A DNA stretch of 57,408 bases from Ardenticatenia bacterium (GTDB taxonomy: Bacteria > Chloroflexota > Anaerolineae > Ardenticatenales > Ardenticatenaceae), in contig JAUZRY010000023.1 of assembly GCA_030949995.1 (NCBI GenBank), forward strand, positions 1 to 57,408, read 5' to 3'. Below the pieces are notes generated by a model. The model saw nothing but the letters and a program-made list of their open reading frames with translations, had not been told where the DNA came from and ran no database searches. Made by a program: the position numbers and the translations under genes. Below, piece by piece: positions 27,376-37,132 of this stretch (position 1 is the first letter of the stretch; the number at the start of each line of letters is the position of its first letter).

Positions 27376-28343
27376 GCTGACGCCGCCTCCAGGCCAAGGG
27401 AGGCCCGCAGCCACGCTGCCACGCGGTGCCACACTGAGCGGCAAGCCGGGTTCATGGCGATGCCCATGTGTCCCGGCACGTAGCGCAGGCCCCAGATGTG
27501 GTCAATGACCCACTGTTCAAAGGGACCACCCCAATAGGCCCACATGCGGGCCGCGTTCTCCGGGGCACACAGGAAGGTATCCCTGGCGCCCACCACGTTC
27601 AGGGCTGGAATGCGGGCAGAGCGGAGGGCAGCCAAGTAATCACGGCCGTCAAGGGTCGTCCACCACCCTGAGCGAATCCAGCCCACGAGCTGGCGAAAGT
27701 AGGTCGCGGCCTCGTCGTCCGTGCCCTGGCGCAACAGGCGTACGGGAGCGTAGCCGAAGAGGGCCACAATGCACGCCACCACTTCGGCGTAGAGGCGCTT
27801 CCGCCACCAACGCCGGCGGTCCGGCTCCAAGTGGCGCAGCCAGACGTTGGCGGCCAATCCCACGAGGGCCTGAACCGGCGTGTCCGGGCACATGGCCACG
27901 TGCGCGGCGGCCACGTGACCGAAGAGGGAGTGCCCTACCAAGGCCAGGGGGACGCCTGGCCACCGCTCGCGAGCGAACGTGATGAGGGCTGGGGTGTCCT
28001 GGAAGACCAACTCATCATACGACCAGTCCACCCGTCGGCTGGCATGGGGCGTGCTCTCACCGTGGCCGCGAAGATCAGCGTTGAGGACGGCAAAGCCATG
28101 TTGGGCCAACGTGCTCACCAGGCCCCGTCCGGGGGGCCAATCCATGCGCTGCCGGTTGGTCATCATGGCGTGGCCGACCACGAGGGCGGCCTCACAGTGG
28201 GGCGGCACCACTGCCTCGGCACGAAGTCTCCAGCCGTCCGCGGTGGGTACGGTCACTGCTTCACGCGACAGCTCCTGAAACGCGAAGCGGGGGAGTGGTG
28301 CAGGTGTCACTTGTGCTTCTGTGCTCTTGCTTCCACGCCTCAT
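27372..28343 (-). CDS. Alpha/beta-hydrolase
   Basis: 323 aa from ATG 28343. Nucleophile elbow GHSLFGH, preceded by the NADLRGHGES oxyanion-type motif. The acid is likely the Asp in NVVGARDTFLC, and the His near the C-terminus is in VPGHMGIAMN. Resembles uncharacterised serine aminopeptidase S33-like or lipase-like hydrolases. Overlaps acpS upstream by 4 nt and the ABC exporter downstream by 4 nt. Location next to acpS and an exporter suggests lipid or acyl chemistry, but this is inference. Confidence 0.82.
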   Translation of the reverse strand: MRRGSKSTEAQVTPAPLPRFAFQELSREAVTVPTADGWRLRAEAVVPPHCEAALVVGHAMMTNRQRMDWPPGRGLVSTLAQHGFAVLNADLRGHGESTPHASRRVDWSYDELVFQDTPALITFARERWPGVPLALVGHSLFGHVAAAHVAMCPDTPVQALVGLAANVWLRHLEPDRRRWWRKRLYAEVVACIVALFGYAPVRLLRQGTDDEAATYFRQLVGWIRSGWWTTLDGRDYLAALRSARIPALNVVGARDTFLCAPENAARMWAYWGGPFEQWVIDHIWGLRYVPGHMGIAMNPACRSVWHRVAAWLRASLGLEAASA

Positions 28344-28723
28344 CGCCACGCCACCACGAAGGCTACCGCGTACTCCTGTGCGTGGGACAAGCTCACCGCC
28401 CATCCCCGAATGCCCTGTTCAGCCGCCAACCGGGCAGCCCTGCCCCCTAATTGGAGTACGGGCATTCGCCGCTTGTCGGGCAGAATTTCGATCTCCTTCC
28501 ACGCCACGTCTCCGATGCCACACCCGAGTGCCTTGGACACGGCTTCCTTGGCCGCCCACCGCGCGGCCAAGCAGGGCACCCGGCGACCACAGTGGACCTG
28601 TTCCGCCGGCGTGAAGATGCGGTCCAAGAACCGTTGGCCATGCCGGGCCAACACGGCCCGGATGCGCGCCACTTCGACAATGTCAACGCCAACCGCGATC
28701 ACCATGCCGGCCACCCCAGACAT
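28340..28723 (-). CDS. acpS: Holo-[acyl-carrier-protein] synthase
   Basis: 127 aa (or 121 from ATG 28705). Transfers 4'-phosphopantetheine from CoA to ACP. Both signatures are present: VGVDIVEVARI (metal-binding Asp) and ARWAAKEAVSKALG. The C-terminal SLSHAQEYAVAFVV is typical. Cytoplasmic. Part of the minus-strand operon between an M16 peptidase (10 nt away) and the alpha/beta-hydrolase. Confidence 0.94.
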   Translation of the reverse strand: MSGVAGMVIAVGVDIVEVARIRAVLARHGQRFLDRIFTPAEQVHCGRRVPCLAARWAAKEAVSKALGCGIGDVAWKEIEILPDKRRMPVLQLGGRAARLAAEQGIRGWAVSLSHAQEYAVAFVVAWR

Positions 28724-28733
28724 CTGATGTCAA

Positions 28734-30032
28734 TTATTTCGGTTGAGGGGGACCGGCCACGGCCACCACACAGGCCTCGGGGCGCAAGTAGGTGGCCGTC
28801 ACCCGGCGCACGGCCTCGGCGTCCACATTCCAGATGCGCTCCGGCAAGCGCTGCAAGTAATCCAGCCCCACGTCATACCGCACCAGGTCGAGGATGGCCG
28901 AGGCCATGCCCTCGTTGGTCTCCAAGCGCAGCGGCAACGAGCCCACCATGTAGGACTTGTTGTCGGTGAGCTCCTCCTCGGGGACAAGCTCTTCGCCTAA
29001 GCGCCGAATTTCGCCCTGAATGAGGGTCACCGCCCGTTCCACCATCTCCGGTGCCACCCCAGCCACAGCATACCAGGGCGCGTTGAGCGGAGAGCGATGA
29101 AGCACGCTGTGGGCGTAATAGGCAAGCCCTTCCCTGTCGCGCACGTTCTTGCCCAAGCGGCCCATGAGGCCGAAGACTCCCAACACGGTGTTGGCTACCG
29201 TGGCCGGCAAGTAGTCCGAGTGGGTGATGGGCATAGCCGGCGCACCCACCACGATGTCACTTTGGGCCTTGCCGGGCACGGACACAGCCACCTTCACGGT
29301 TGTGCCGGGGGGTGATGCCGGTGGAACTGGAACACGCGCCCGGTCGGGCTTGGGCTCCCACGTGCCAAAGGTGTGCTCCAGCACGTTGAGGGCCTCCTCA
29401 GCCGAGATGGCCCCAACGATCACCACAGCTCCCCCGCGCGGCTCGTAGTGGGCCTCGAAGAAGCGCATGATGTCGTCACGGGTGATGGGTTCTACGGTGT
29501 GAATGTGGCCGGCTGTTGGGGTGTGGTAGGGGTGTCCGGGAGGGTAAGCATGTTCGGAGAAGGCGAGCGTAGCCCTGGCTCGGGTGTTGTGCTCCCGCTC
29601 CCGCAGGGCAGTCAGGTGTTGTTGTTTCACGCGTTCCACATGCTCTTCGGGGAAGGTTGGTGACCGCAGGATGTCGGAGAGCACGTCGAGCAGGGGGACC
29701 ACGTCCTCGGCCAACCCCTTCATCGAAAAGGTGGTGGTGTGGGTGGCGCTGACAACGCGCAGGCTGGCTCCCACGCTCTCCACGCGCTCGTTGATCTCGT
29801 CGTAGGAGCGTGTGCGCGTGCCACGGGTGAGCAAAGTGGCCGTCAGGGAAGCGAGACCGGCCAATTCAGCCGGTTCATCTTGGGCGCCGACGCGCAAGAA
29901 GCCCGCCACGAAGATGGCCGGACTGACGAAGTTCTCACGGGCTAGGAGAGTCAGTCCGTTGGGCAATGTGCGCCAGGCAATGGTGTCCGGTCCGGGAAGT
30001 GCGGAAATGTCAAGGGCAACAGGCGTGCTCAT
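28734..30032 (-). CDS. M16-family zinc peptidase homologue, non-catalytic partner
   Basis: 432 aa with the two-lobe insulinase fold (WRTLPNGLTLLARENFVSPA, GLASLTATLLTRGTRTRSYD). Where active M16 subunits have HxxEH, this protein has GLASLTATL, so the zinc site is missing. The C-terminal lobe (YAVAGVAPEMVERAVTLIQ) is intact. Such proteins pair with a catalytic M16 subunit, and one is encoded just upstream, separated by 3 nt. Confidence 0.9.
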   Translation of the reverse strand: MSTPVALDISALPGPDTIAWRTLPNGLTLLARENFVSPAIFVAGFLRVGAQDEPAELAGLASLTATLLTRGTRTRSYDEINERVESVGASLRVVSATHTTTFSMKGLAEDVVPLLDVLSDILRSPTFPEEHVERVKQQHLTALREREHNTRARATLAFSEHAYPPGHPYHTPTAGHIHTVEPITRDDIMRFFEAHYEPRGGAVVIVGAISAEEALNVLEHTFGTWEPKPDRARVPVPPASPPGTTVKVAVSVPGKAQSDIVVGAPAMPITHSDYLPATVANTVLGVFGLMGRLGKNVRDREGLAYYAHSVLHRSPLNAPWYAVAGVAPEMVERAVTLIQGEIRRLGEELVPEEELTDNKSYMVGSLPLRLETNEGMASAILDLVRYDVGLDYLQRLPERIWNVDAEAVRRVTATYLRPEACVVAVAGPPQPK

Positions 30033-30035
30033 GGC

Positions 30036-31334
30036 TCACTCCTCGCTCTTCACTGCTCCGGCGGCCGACGAGTCAGGCTCATACCACCCGACCGTCCGCC
30101 GAGTGGCGTCCAAGTACTCCCGGGCCACCCGCTGCACGTCGTCCGCGCTCACGCCATGAAGGCGCCCCAAGTAACCGGTGAACCAGTCCACGTCGGCAAT
30201 GATGCTGGAGAACCCGAGCCAGTAGGCTTGACTGGAGATGCTCTCCGTGCTGAAGGCAAATTGGGCGCGCATCTGCTTCTTGGCCTTTTCCAGCTCTCTG
30301 GCTGTGATGGCCTCCTGGCGGAGTCGGTCCACCTCCCGGAAGAGCACCTCCTCGACCTGTTGGGGGTCGCTGTCGGGCAGCAGGGTGACCGTGACAGTGT
30401 ACAGGTAGGGGTCCACCGTGGGCACGAGGCTGGTGCTCACACCCGCGGCCAGGCCGCCGTCCACGAGGGCACGGTAGAGGCGAGAGGTGCGGGAGTTGGG
30501 TGACGCTCCCCGGTACCCTTTGGCGCCGCCCAAGATGGTGTCCAACACGGCAAGCGCCGGCCAATCGGCATCGGTGGCCGCGGGCGCCCGGTAGGCCACG
30601 TGGAGGTATCTGGTGCTTCCCGGCCCGCTCACCGCCACCCGCCGCTCCCCACGCTGTGGGGGTTCTTGAAAGCGAACTGGGGGGATTTCAGGGCCTGGGT
30701 CGATGGAGCCGAAGGCACGGGCAATGCGGTCGATCATGGCCTCACCGTCAATGTCCCCAACGGCCACGGCCGTGGCGTTGTTGGGCGTGTAGTAGGTGCG
30801 GTAGTGGCGGTACAGGTCATCGCGGGTCATGGTGCGCAAGTCGCTCTCCCACCCGATGGTCTCGTGGCGGTAGGGGTGGAGGAGCAGGGCCACGGCCGTC
30901 ACATGTTCCTCCAGCAGGAAGACGGGGTAGTTCTCGTACATGTGGCGCTCGGAGAGGATGACCGTGCGCTCGGCCTCCACCTCATCGGGCTCGAAGCGGG
31001 AATTGACCATGCGGTCGGCTTCGATCTCCAAGGCCAGCTCGATCTGTTGAGCTGGGAGGGTGGCAAAATAGGCTGTGAAATCCATCCACGTCATGGCGTT
31101 GAAGGTGCCACCTGCCCGGGCAATCGCCCGGTCGATGGCCCCTTTTGGAAACCGCTCGGTGCCTTTGAAAAGCATGTGCTCCACCCAATGAGAGATGCCG
31201 GTCATGCCCGGCACCTCGTTGCGGCTGCCCACCCGGTACCAGACCCAGAAGCTGGCAACCGGTGCCGTGTGAACCTCCTTCACCAGCACCCGCAAGCCGT
31301 TGTCCAAGCGCACATCGTGCAGTTTGTTCTCCAT
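30036..31334 (-). CDS. M16-family zinc peptidase, catalytic subunit
   Basis: 432 aa. Zinc motif HWVEHMLFKGTERFP (HxxEH) with the distal Glu in EADRMVNSRFEPDEVEAERT. The conserved Arg/Tyr of the C-terminal lobe is seen in PNSRTSRLYRALVDGGL. Probably forms a heterodimer with the HxxEH-less homologue downstream, as in processing-peptidase-like pairs. ATG 31334 lies 6 nt after ugd. No signal peptide seen, so it is cytoplasmic. Confidence 0.93.
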   Translation of the reverse strand: MENKLHDVRLDNGLRVLVKEVHTAPVASFWVWYRVGSRNEVPGMTGISHWVEHMLFKGTERFPKGAIDRAIARAGGTFNAMTWMDFTAYFATLPAQQIELALEIEADRMVNSRFEPDEVEAERTVILSERHMYENYPVFLLEEHVTAVALLLHPYRHETIGWESDLRTMTRDDLYRHYRTYYTPNNATAVAVGDIDGEAMIDRIARAFGSIDPGPEIPPVRFQEPPQRGERRVAVSGPGSTRYLHVAYRAPAATDADWPALAVLDTILGGAKGYRGASPNSRTSRLYRALVDGGLAAGVSTSLVPTVDPYLYTVTVTLLPDSDPQQVEEVLFREVDRLRQEAITARELEKAKKQMRAQFAFSTESISSQAYWLGFSSIIADVDWFTGYLGRLHGVSADDVQRVAREYLDATRRTVGWYEPDSSAAGAVKSEE

Positions 31335-31340
31335 GGCGGT

Positions 31341-32663
31341 TCACTCCTCCCGTCGGCGCGCTCCGTTGTACCCACGCCCCATGCCACGGTAGACAAAGCC
31401 CAAATTGGCCATCTGTTCAGGATCGTAGATGTTGCGGCCGTCCACCACGACAGGCCGGCGCATCAGGGTGTGGATGCGCGCGAAGTCCAAGTGTTTGAAC
31501 TCATTCCACTCGGTGAGCACAACCAGGGCATCACAGCCCACAGCCAAGTCATAGGGGTCTTCGGCCGTGATGAGCCAGGGAAGCACGCGGCAGGCGTTGG
31601 GCATGGCCACAGGATCGTACCCTTTCACTGTAGCGCCCTCCAGGTGAAGCAGGTGTGCGATCTCAATGGCCGGGGCCTCTCGGATGTCATCCGTGTTGGG
31701 CTTGAAGGCTAACCCCAGGAGTCCAACAGTAGTATCACGGAGCCCGTCAAGCAGATCGCGCAACTTCTGGATCACTTCCAGCCGCTTGTCCCGGTTAATC
31801 TCCATCACGGCTCGCAGCAGTTGGGGGTGACAGCCGTGCAGGGCGGCCATGTGGGTGAGGGCTTTCACGTCCTTGGGGAAACAAGACCCTCCAAAGCCCA
31901 CGCCAGCGTCCAAGAAGTGGTGGCCAATGCGCTTGTCATACCCCATCCCAACCGCCACTTCCTTCACGTCAGCCCCCAACTTCTCACAGATGCTGGCAAT
32001 CTCGTTGATGAAGGAGATGCGCGTGGCGAGAAAAGCGTTGGAGGCGTACTTGATCATCTCAGCCGTGCGCAAGTCGGTGATAATGATGGGGGCACGCAAC
32101 GGCAAGTAGAGCTCGGCCACCTTGGCCGCTGCCTCTTGGTCCAGCGAGCCCAAGACCACACGGTCGGGGTTGAGGAAATCCTGAATGGCACTGCCCTCGC
32201 GAAGGAACTCGGGGTTGCTCACCACCCAGAAGGGCACATCGGTGGTCTTGTGGCTGTTGATAATGTCCGCCACCCAATCGCCTGTGCCCACGGGGACCGT
32301 GCTCTTATTGACGATGATGAGGGAACGATCCATGACACGGGCGATACTCTCGGCCGCCATGCCCACGTACTTCAGGTCTGCCTCGCCGTCCACGCCCTCG
32401 GGCGTGCCCACAGCGATGAAGACGAAGTCCGATTCCGGCACCGCTTCCTCATAGGAGGTGGTGAAGAAGAGGCGTCCGGCTTTCATGTTGCGGCGCACCA
32501 TCTCCTCCAGGCCGGGCTCGTAGATGGGCACCTGCCCCTCGCGCAGCATCTTGATCTTGTGCTCGTCGATGTCCAGACAGATCACTCTGTTGCCCAAATC
32601 GGCCAGACATGTGCCCGTGACCAGGCCGACATACCCAGCTCCGATCACAGTGATACGTCTCAT
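31341..32663 (-). CDS. ugd: UDP-glucose 6-dehydrogenase
   Basis: 440 aa. Oxidises UDP-glucose to UDP-glucuronate with 2 NAD+. N-terminal Rossmann motif [20 protein letters not shown], the substrate region [16 protein letters not shown], catalytic Cys in [14 protein letters not shown], then [17 protein letters not shown]. Normal length. It supplies precursors for acidic polysaccharides, in keeping with the UPF0104 membrane protein and FAD oxidoreductase upstream. ATG 32663 follows GAAGGAGTG. Confidence 0.95.
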   Translation of the reverse strand: MRRITVIGAGYVGLVTGTCLADLGNRVICLDIDEHKIKMLREGQVPIYEPGLEEMVRRNMKAGRLFFTTSYEEAVPESDFVFIAVGTPEGVDGEADLKYVGMAAESIARVMDRSLIIVNKSTVPVGTGDWVADIINSHKTTDVPFWVVSNPEFLREGSAIQDFLNPDRVVLGSLDQEAAAKVAELYLPLRAPIIITDLRTAEMIKYASNAFLATRISFINEIASICEKLGADVKEVAVGMGYDKRIGHHFLDAGVGFGGSCFPKDVKALTHMAALHGCHPQLLRAVMEINRDKRLEVIQKLRDLLDGLRDTTVGLLGLAFKPNTDDIREAPAIEIAHLLHLEGATVKGYDPVAMPNACRVLPWLITAEDPYDLAVGCDALVVLTEWNEFKHLDFARIHTLMRRPVVVDGRNIYDPEQMANLGFVYRGMGRGYNGARRREE

Positions 32664-32723
32664 AACATCACTCCTTCGTTGGTGTACGGTTGTTGAGTAC
32701 AGTCGTTGAGCGGCTCGTCCCCG

Positions 32724-34086
32724 TTAACACGTTTGTGGGTGTGCCAGCACGTGCGCACCCGCTCCGTTGGGAATGTTCATTATATCACGGATGACGAGGT
32801 TAGCCACCCGTTGGCCGATTTCAACGGCGAAGTTGGTACCGCGGTCCCACGGGTAGACGTGGCTCATGCTGGCAACATAGAGGCCTGGAAGGGGTGTGCG
32901 CAAGGGGGGAATGTGTTGGGAATAGTTCACGGGCACCACGGGCTGTGCGTAGGCTGCCTTAAAGGCCCACATGTCCCGCACCCACGTGCGCGAGTAGTCC
33001 GGGTTGAAGCGGCGCAGGGCTGGCTCGTACTCCTCGAAGAGAGCTTCTGTGGGCAAGTCAAAATGGGGATGATTGGCCGGCAAATAGTCTCCCAAGTAGA
33101 TGAGGTGATCACCGCCGTAGTGTTTCGGTTCAACGTAGTTCGTGTGCTCCACTAGGGCCAACATGGGGAACTCGCGTTTGTCCAGGTTGACCCAGTAGAG
33201 GCCATCGGTCAGCGGCCGGTCGAGGGCGACAATGAGCACCACAGCGCCTAACGACTTGAGACCCATCAGGTGGGCCAGGTAGCCAGAGGGGAGATCGGGT
33301 ACCAGGCGCCCTAAAGCCGAGGGGGGAACGGTGGCGATGATGCGGTCAAAGTGTTCGGCACCGTCAGGCAGTCTGAGCTCCCAACCCCCGAGATGGGAAG
33401 CCGGGTGGAGCCCAACCACGGGCGTGCCCAGGTGAACGTGCCCGCCTCGCGCACACACGGCGTCCACCAGGGCGTCAGCCAGGGCCTGAAATCCTCCCTC
33501 AAAGTAGCCGAGCTTGAAAGTGCGGGCCTTGAACCGCGCCCACAACCACGCCATGTTCACCTCACGGGCATAAGGGCCGAACTTCCCCTCCAAGAGGGGC
33601 TGCACGATAGCCTGGTAGACGCGCGGTCCCATCCACCGGCGAGACCACTCGGCCGCCGTGATGCGCTCCAGGGGACGCCAGTCGCGCACACCGTACTTCA
33701 AATACGCCACCACCAGGCCGAAGCGCAGGCGGTCGAGCGGGGGGGTGGCGGGAAAGCGCAACACGTTCAGCGCAGCGTCGAGGGGGTTGGCCCCGTCAAT
33801 AGGATAGGCACGCCCCTGCCACCATTGGGCCGTGACCGGGCTTCGGAAGAAAACCTTGTCCTGAAAGCCCACAGTGCGGACGAGCTCCAGGATGGTGTGA
33901 TCGGTGGCGAAGATGTGGTGGTAGAAGCGCTCCAGCGGCCACGCCCATCCTGGGGCGCGGAACCCTGACGCCAACCCCCCTGCCCGGGGGGGCGGCCTCG
34001 TACACCGTCACGGTATACCCGTGCTGGACGAGAGTATATGCTGCGGAGAGGCCAGCAAAGCCGGCGCCGACGATGCCGATGTTCAC
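32724..34086 (-). CDS. FAD-dependent NAD(P)-binding oxidoreductase (amine-oxidase fold), frameshifted
   Basis: ATG 34086 opens with the Rossmann motif IGIVGAGFAGLSAAYTLVQHG and VTVYEAA. The frame breaks at a C6/G7 stretch (33975-33980 and 33986-33992). It continues as SGFRAPGWAWPLERFYHHIF in the frame that runs to 32724. The rest resembles protoporphyrinogen oxidase/UDP-galactopyranose-mutase-like flavoproteins (YLKYGVRDWRPLERITAAEW; GLYVASMSHVYPWDRGTNFA). Combined length ~454 aa. Such proteins lie in polysaccharide or prenyl-lipid gene groups. The start overlaps the UPF0104 gene stop by 4 nt. A single homopolymer indel explains the break. Confidence 0.82.
32779..32787 (-). promoter_or_regulatory. 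Extended -10 element before ugd
   Basis: On the minus strand TGATATAAT: consensus TATAAT with the extended TGn, about 115 nt before the ugd start and inside the end of the FAD oxidoreductase gene. No good -35 is seen, as is usual for extended -10 promoters. It could give ugd and the genes after it an internal start. Confidence 0.4.
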
Positions 34087-35141
34087 GGTTCTCCCTCGCG
34101 GACGTGCGGGTTCACGGCATGGCCGAACAGCGTGGGTTCCTCTTCAGCGTCGACGGACGGCGCCGACGCCAATTCCCGCCGAACACGCGCCACGGAGAGC
34201 TGCTCCCGCCAGAAGTAATAGAGTCCCAGCACCGTGATGGGCAGCCACAACGCCGCGTGGAGCACCAAGGTGTACCCCGTGGCCACTTCTCCCGGCACGC
34301 CAAAGCCCTCCAGAATTTCAATGCCAGGGGCGTCAAAGGTGCCCACGTACCCAGGGGCTGCCGGCAACGTGGTGGCCAAGTTCACCACTCCGTTCATCAA
34401 AATAAGCACAAAGAACCCCACCTTGAATGGGAAAGCGTGCATGACAAACCAGTACTTAGCCGTTTCCAGGAGCCAGATGAGCACGCTGGTGAAGAAAATC
34501 AAGAGCACGTCACGGCCGCTCTTGAGGCTTTCCAGCCCTTCCAAGAACCTGCCGAACACCTCGCCGGCCTGCGCGTGCCACCTGCCCGGCACACTTCGGG
34601 CCACCACACGCTCGAACCACCGGCGAGCAACGTGAGGGTGGGCGGCCATCCAGAGGAACAGGACTAACACCCCCAGGAAGAGGGCACTGAAGCCAATCAC
34701 AACGGTGTTGTAACGCCGGCCCACGGGGCTGGTGGGCAACGCCACCACCACAAACGCCAACATGGTCAGGCCATCGAAGAGGCGTTCCACCACAATGGTC
34801 GCCATGCTGGCCGAGACACTCACTTGGGCCTTGCGCCTGAGCACGTAGGCACGCAACAGCTCACCCGCACGGGCAGGGTAGATGTTGTTGCCCATGTACC
34901 CAATGGCCACTACAGGGAAGAGCACTCGTGAGGGGATGGGCTTCAGGGGGCGCAACATGTAGTGCCACCGCCACGCGCGCACCCACACGCCCAGAAAATA
35001 CGCTCCAACGCCGGGCAGAAGCCACCAGTAGTTGGCTTGACGAACGGTGCGCCACACGAGCTCAAGTTGCAGGCCACGCAGGGCCACGTACATGAAGAGG
35101 GCACTGATGCTTACGCCCACCCAGAATCGGTAGCGTCCCAT
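34083..35141 (-). CDS. UPF0104 / lysylphosphatidylglycerol-synthase-TM family membrane protein
   Basis: 352 aa with about eight hydrophobic segments. Signatures of the family: WLLPGVGAYFLGVWVRAWRW, then VVAIGYMGNNIYPARAGELL (the invariant N-x-x-P-x-R-x-GE motif) and LATTLPAAPGYVGTFDAPGI near the C-terminus. Relatives act as lipid flippase- or glycosyl-lipid-related membrane proteins, with no proven common reaction. It is first in the minus-strand operon and overlaps the FAD oxidoreductase by 4 nt. A TATAAT on the minus strand (35296-35301) may be its promoter. Confidence 0.88.
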   Translation of the reverse strand: MGRYRFWVGVSISALFMYVALRGLQLELVWRTVRQANYWWLLPGVGAYFLGVWVRAWRWHYMLRPLKPIPSRVLFPVVAIGYMGNNIYPARAGELLRAYVLRRKAQVSVSASMATIVVERLFDGLTMLAFVVVALPTSPVGRRYNTVVIGFSALFLGVLVLFLWMAAHPHVARRWFERVVARSVPGRWHAQAGEVFGRFLEGLESLKSGRDVLLIFFTSVLIWLLETAKYWFVMHAFPFKVGFFVLILMNGVVNLATTLPAAPGYVGTFDAPGIEILEGFGVPGEVATGYTLVLHAALWLPITVLGLYYFWREQLSVARVRRELASAPSVDAEEEPTLFGHAVNPHVREGEP

Positions 35142-35543
35142 GAACAGTGTTGAACCTCGTCAGAGGCATACACGGCCAGGTGGCCGGGATCTATCTCGTC
35201 ATCGGGGCAACGAGCTCGATACCACCACCGGGGTTCCCGCCGATAGCTCGCTGCACTAGCTCCGCCCGTCTGAATTCTCCCCATGCTTCTCTACCATTAT
35301 ACTCCCGGCAGATAAGGTGAGGGTGAGATTTCCGTGAGCATTTCGTTTTAGAAACTCCGTCGCCGACCACATCACGGACTCGAGCAGGTCAGCGCAATTA
35401 TACGTGCAGACCAGTGGAGAGGCAAAAGGCGTGTTCGGCCATCACTGATCCACCGCGCAACCTGCGGCGCGAGTGCACACGTACAGAATAACATCCCACG
35501 CCATCTTGCCGGCGCCGACAACAGGATGAGAGGAGGAGAGACC
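35142..35543. other. 400-bp divergent intergenic region
   Basis: Holds the control regions of two divergent genes. The minus strand has TATAAT (35296-35301), about 155 nt before the UPF0104 start, without a good -35. Base composition is more AT-rich than the surroundings around 35285-35410. On the plus strand a GAGGAGGAGAGACC ribosome-binding site lies just before ATG 35544. No ORF with coding character seen. Confidence 0.5.
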
Positions 35544-36522
35544 ATGCGAGACGAGTTCGCCGTGGAGGGGCGCGCCCGCCTGCAACAAGAGCTCATCGCC
35601 CGAATTGAGACGCTGGACGAGGCCCAACTCCGCGCGCTGGCCACTCACCTCGACACGGCACCCGCAGCGGCACCGGCCAGGACAATCACCCGGCGCCGCT
35701 TTCTCGCCAGCCTGGCGGGCATTGGTGTTCTCGGAGCCGGCGTGGGCACAACGGCCGGCCTCGTGCAACGGGACCACTCAAGCGTGGGAAGAAGCCAACC
35801 GCCGCCTTGAGGTGTGGCGTGGTCTCGTGGCGCTGTACGAGGAAATGGGCGCCGTGGAAGTGGACACCGTCGTGGCCCAAGCACTCCAGGAGCTGGGCGA
35901 GCTGGTAGTCGCACTTCGGACACAGGTGCCGAGTATGATTGAGGCGCTCGACCGGGCGGAAGCCTTTCTCCAGGAGCTTGACCAAGCGTTGGCCGTCGTG
36001 GACCGGGGGCTGGCCGCGTTGGAACGGGTCGTGGCAAGCCTCGCCAGCCTCTTGGCCACGTTGGAAGAGGCTTTAGCCGAAGTGGGAGAACGCACCGGTC
36101 CCGTCGGCGAACGGGTGGGCCGCTTCTTGCGCTCCCTCCTGGAACACATTCCTCTTGGCCTCGGTGACCGCCTGCTGGCGCTGGTCGAAAGCCTTCAGGC
36201 CCTGTTGACCGGCCTGTCAGAGGCTGTCGCCTCCATCAACACCGACGTGATTGTCCCCTTGCGCCAGCGCTACTTCCCCCGGGAGGGCCGGACCGTGCGC
36301 GTTCGCTTGGGCGATCTGATGGCGGCCAAGCTCTTCACCCCTCTGCGCAACCTTCTCCTCCAGACCGAGATGCTCCTGGCCCGCTGGGAGGAGGTGTTCG
36401 CCGCCCCGGCAGCTCAACGGCTGGCCGAGCTGGAGGCAGCCCGCGAGGCCATTGCCGCATACCGCCGCGCTCACGGCATCGAGGCCGATGACGTTGAATC
36501 CTTCACCCACACAGGATCCTAG
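35544..36522 (+). CDS. Secreted coiled-coil protein with Tat-like signal (frameshifted)
   Basis: ATG 35544 follows GAGGAGGAGAGACC. The first frame has a short helical start (RARLQQELIARIETLDEAQL), then a twin-arginine-like signal TRRRFLASLAGIGVLGAGVG at about residues 48-72. The frame changes near 35765-35790. The next one gives QAWEEANRRLEVWRGLVALYEE followed by long amphipathic helices rich in Leu, Ala and Glu to 36522. Combined ~325 aa. No enzymatic motif; a structural role outside the membrane is inferred. The helical part placed before the signal is unusual and suggests a cytoplasmic domain with a membrane anchor. Confidence 0.65.
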
Positions 36523-36998
36523 TCGTTACACTCACACCACCCGCTGAGGTTTCGGGGATTGCTGCCACCGGCGTCCATGATCCAAATATTCCGCCACCCA
36601 CTCACACGATTGGAGCTGAAGACGAGCTGCGTTCCCTCAGGTGACCAACTCGGGTGTTGGTCCCACTCCCACGTGTTGTCTGTAATGTGAACAGCCTGAG
36701 TGCCGTCCACGTTGAGGAGCCAGATTTCGTCGTTGCCGCCATCATTCGACGTGAAGGCAATGCGATCCCCTCGGGGCGACCAGGCCGGCGCCCACGTGCG
36801 CGTGTGTTCTCCAAAGCGAGTCAGTTGGACTTCGGCGCCCAAGGCAGCATCGAAGCGGAAGGCGATCAGGCCCTCAAACGGGGGCTGGAGTGCTGTCGGC
36901 GCCGTTAAGCTCGGAGGAGGCAATTGGCGCTGCCCCCCGAACAGCACCGGAACGGGCAGGACGGTTGCCAGCAGGAGCACCAACATGCCCAAAGGCAC
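36519..36998 (-). CDS. Short PD40/TolB-type beta-propeller protein
   Basis: 159 aa from GTG 36998. Signal peptide (residues ~1-22), short linker, then PD40 repeats: LTRFGEHTRTWAPAWSPRGD followed by RIAFTSN, then ITDNTWEWDQHPSWSPEGTQ and LVFSSN, ending in WIMDAGGSNPRNLSG. Such repeats normally number six or more; here there are two and a half, so the protein is either a small family member or the remnant of a larger one. Its stop shares CTAG with the convergent coiled-coil gene (36519-36522). Confidence 0.6.
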   Translation of the reverse strand: MPLGMLVLLLATVLPVPVLFGGQRQLPPPSLTAPTALQPPFEGLIAFRFDAALGAEVQLTRFGEHTRTWAPAWSPRGDRIAFTSNDGGNDEIWLLNVDGTQAVHITDNTWEWDQHPSWSPEGTQLVFSSNRVSGWRNIWIMDAGGSNPRNLSGWCECND

Positions 36999-37132
36999 CC
37001 CATATCGCCGGGCGTTTGGGCTGCCCTGTCACGCGGCCCCTTGCCTCCTTCCCCATGCAGCTTCTCCCACTGCCATGAGTCGAGCGTGTGACGAGGCCAG
37101 CCCAAGATGGTTCACCGCCGGACACGGGGCGA

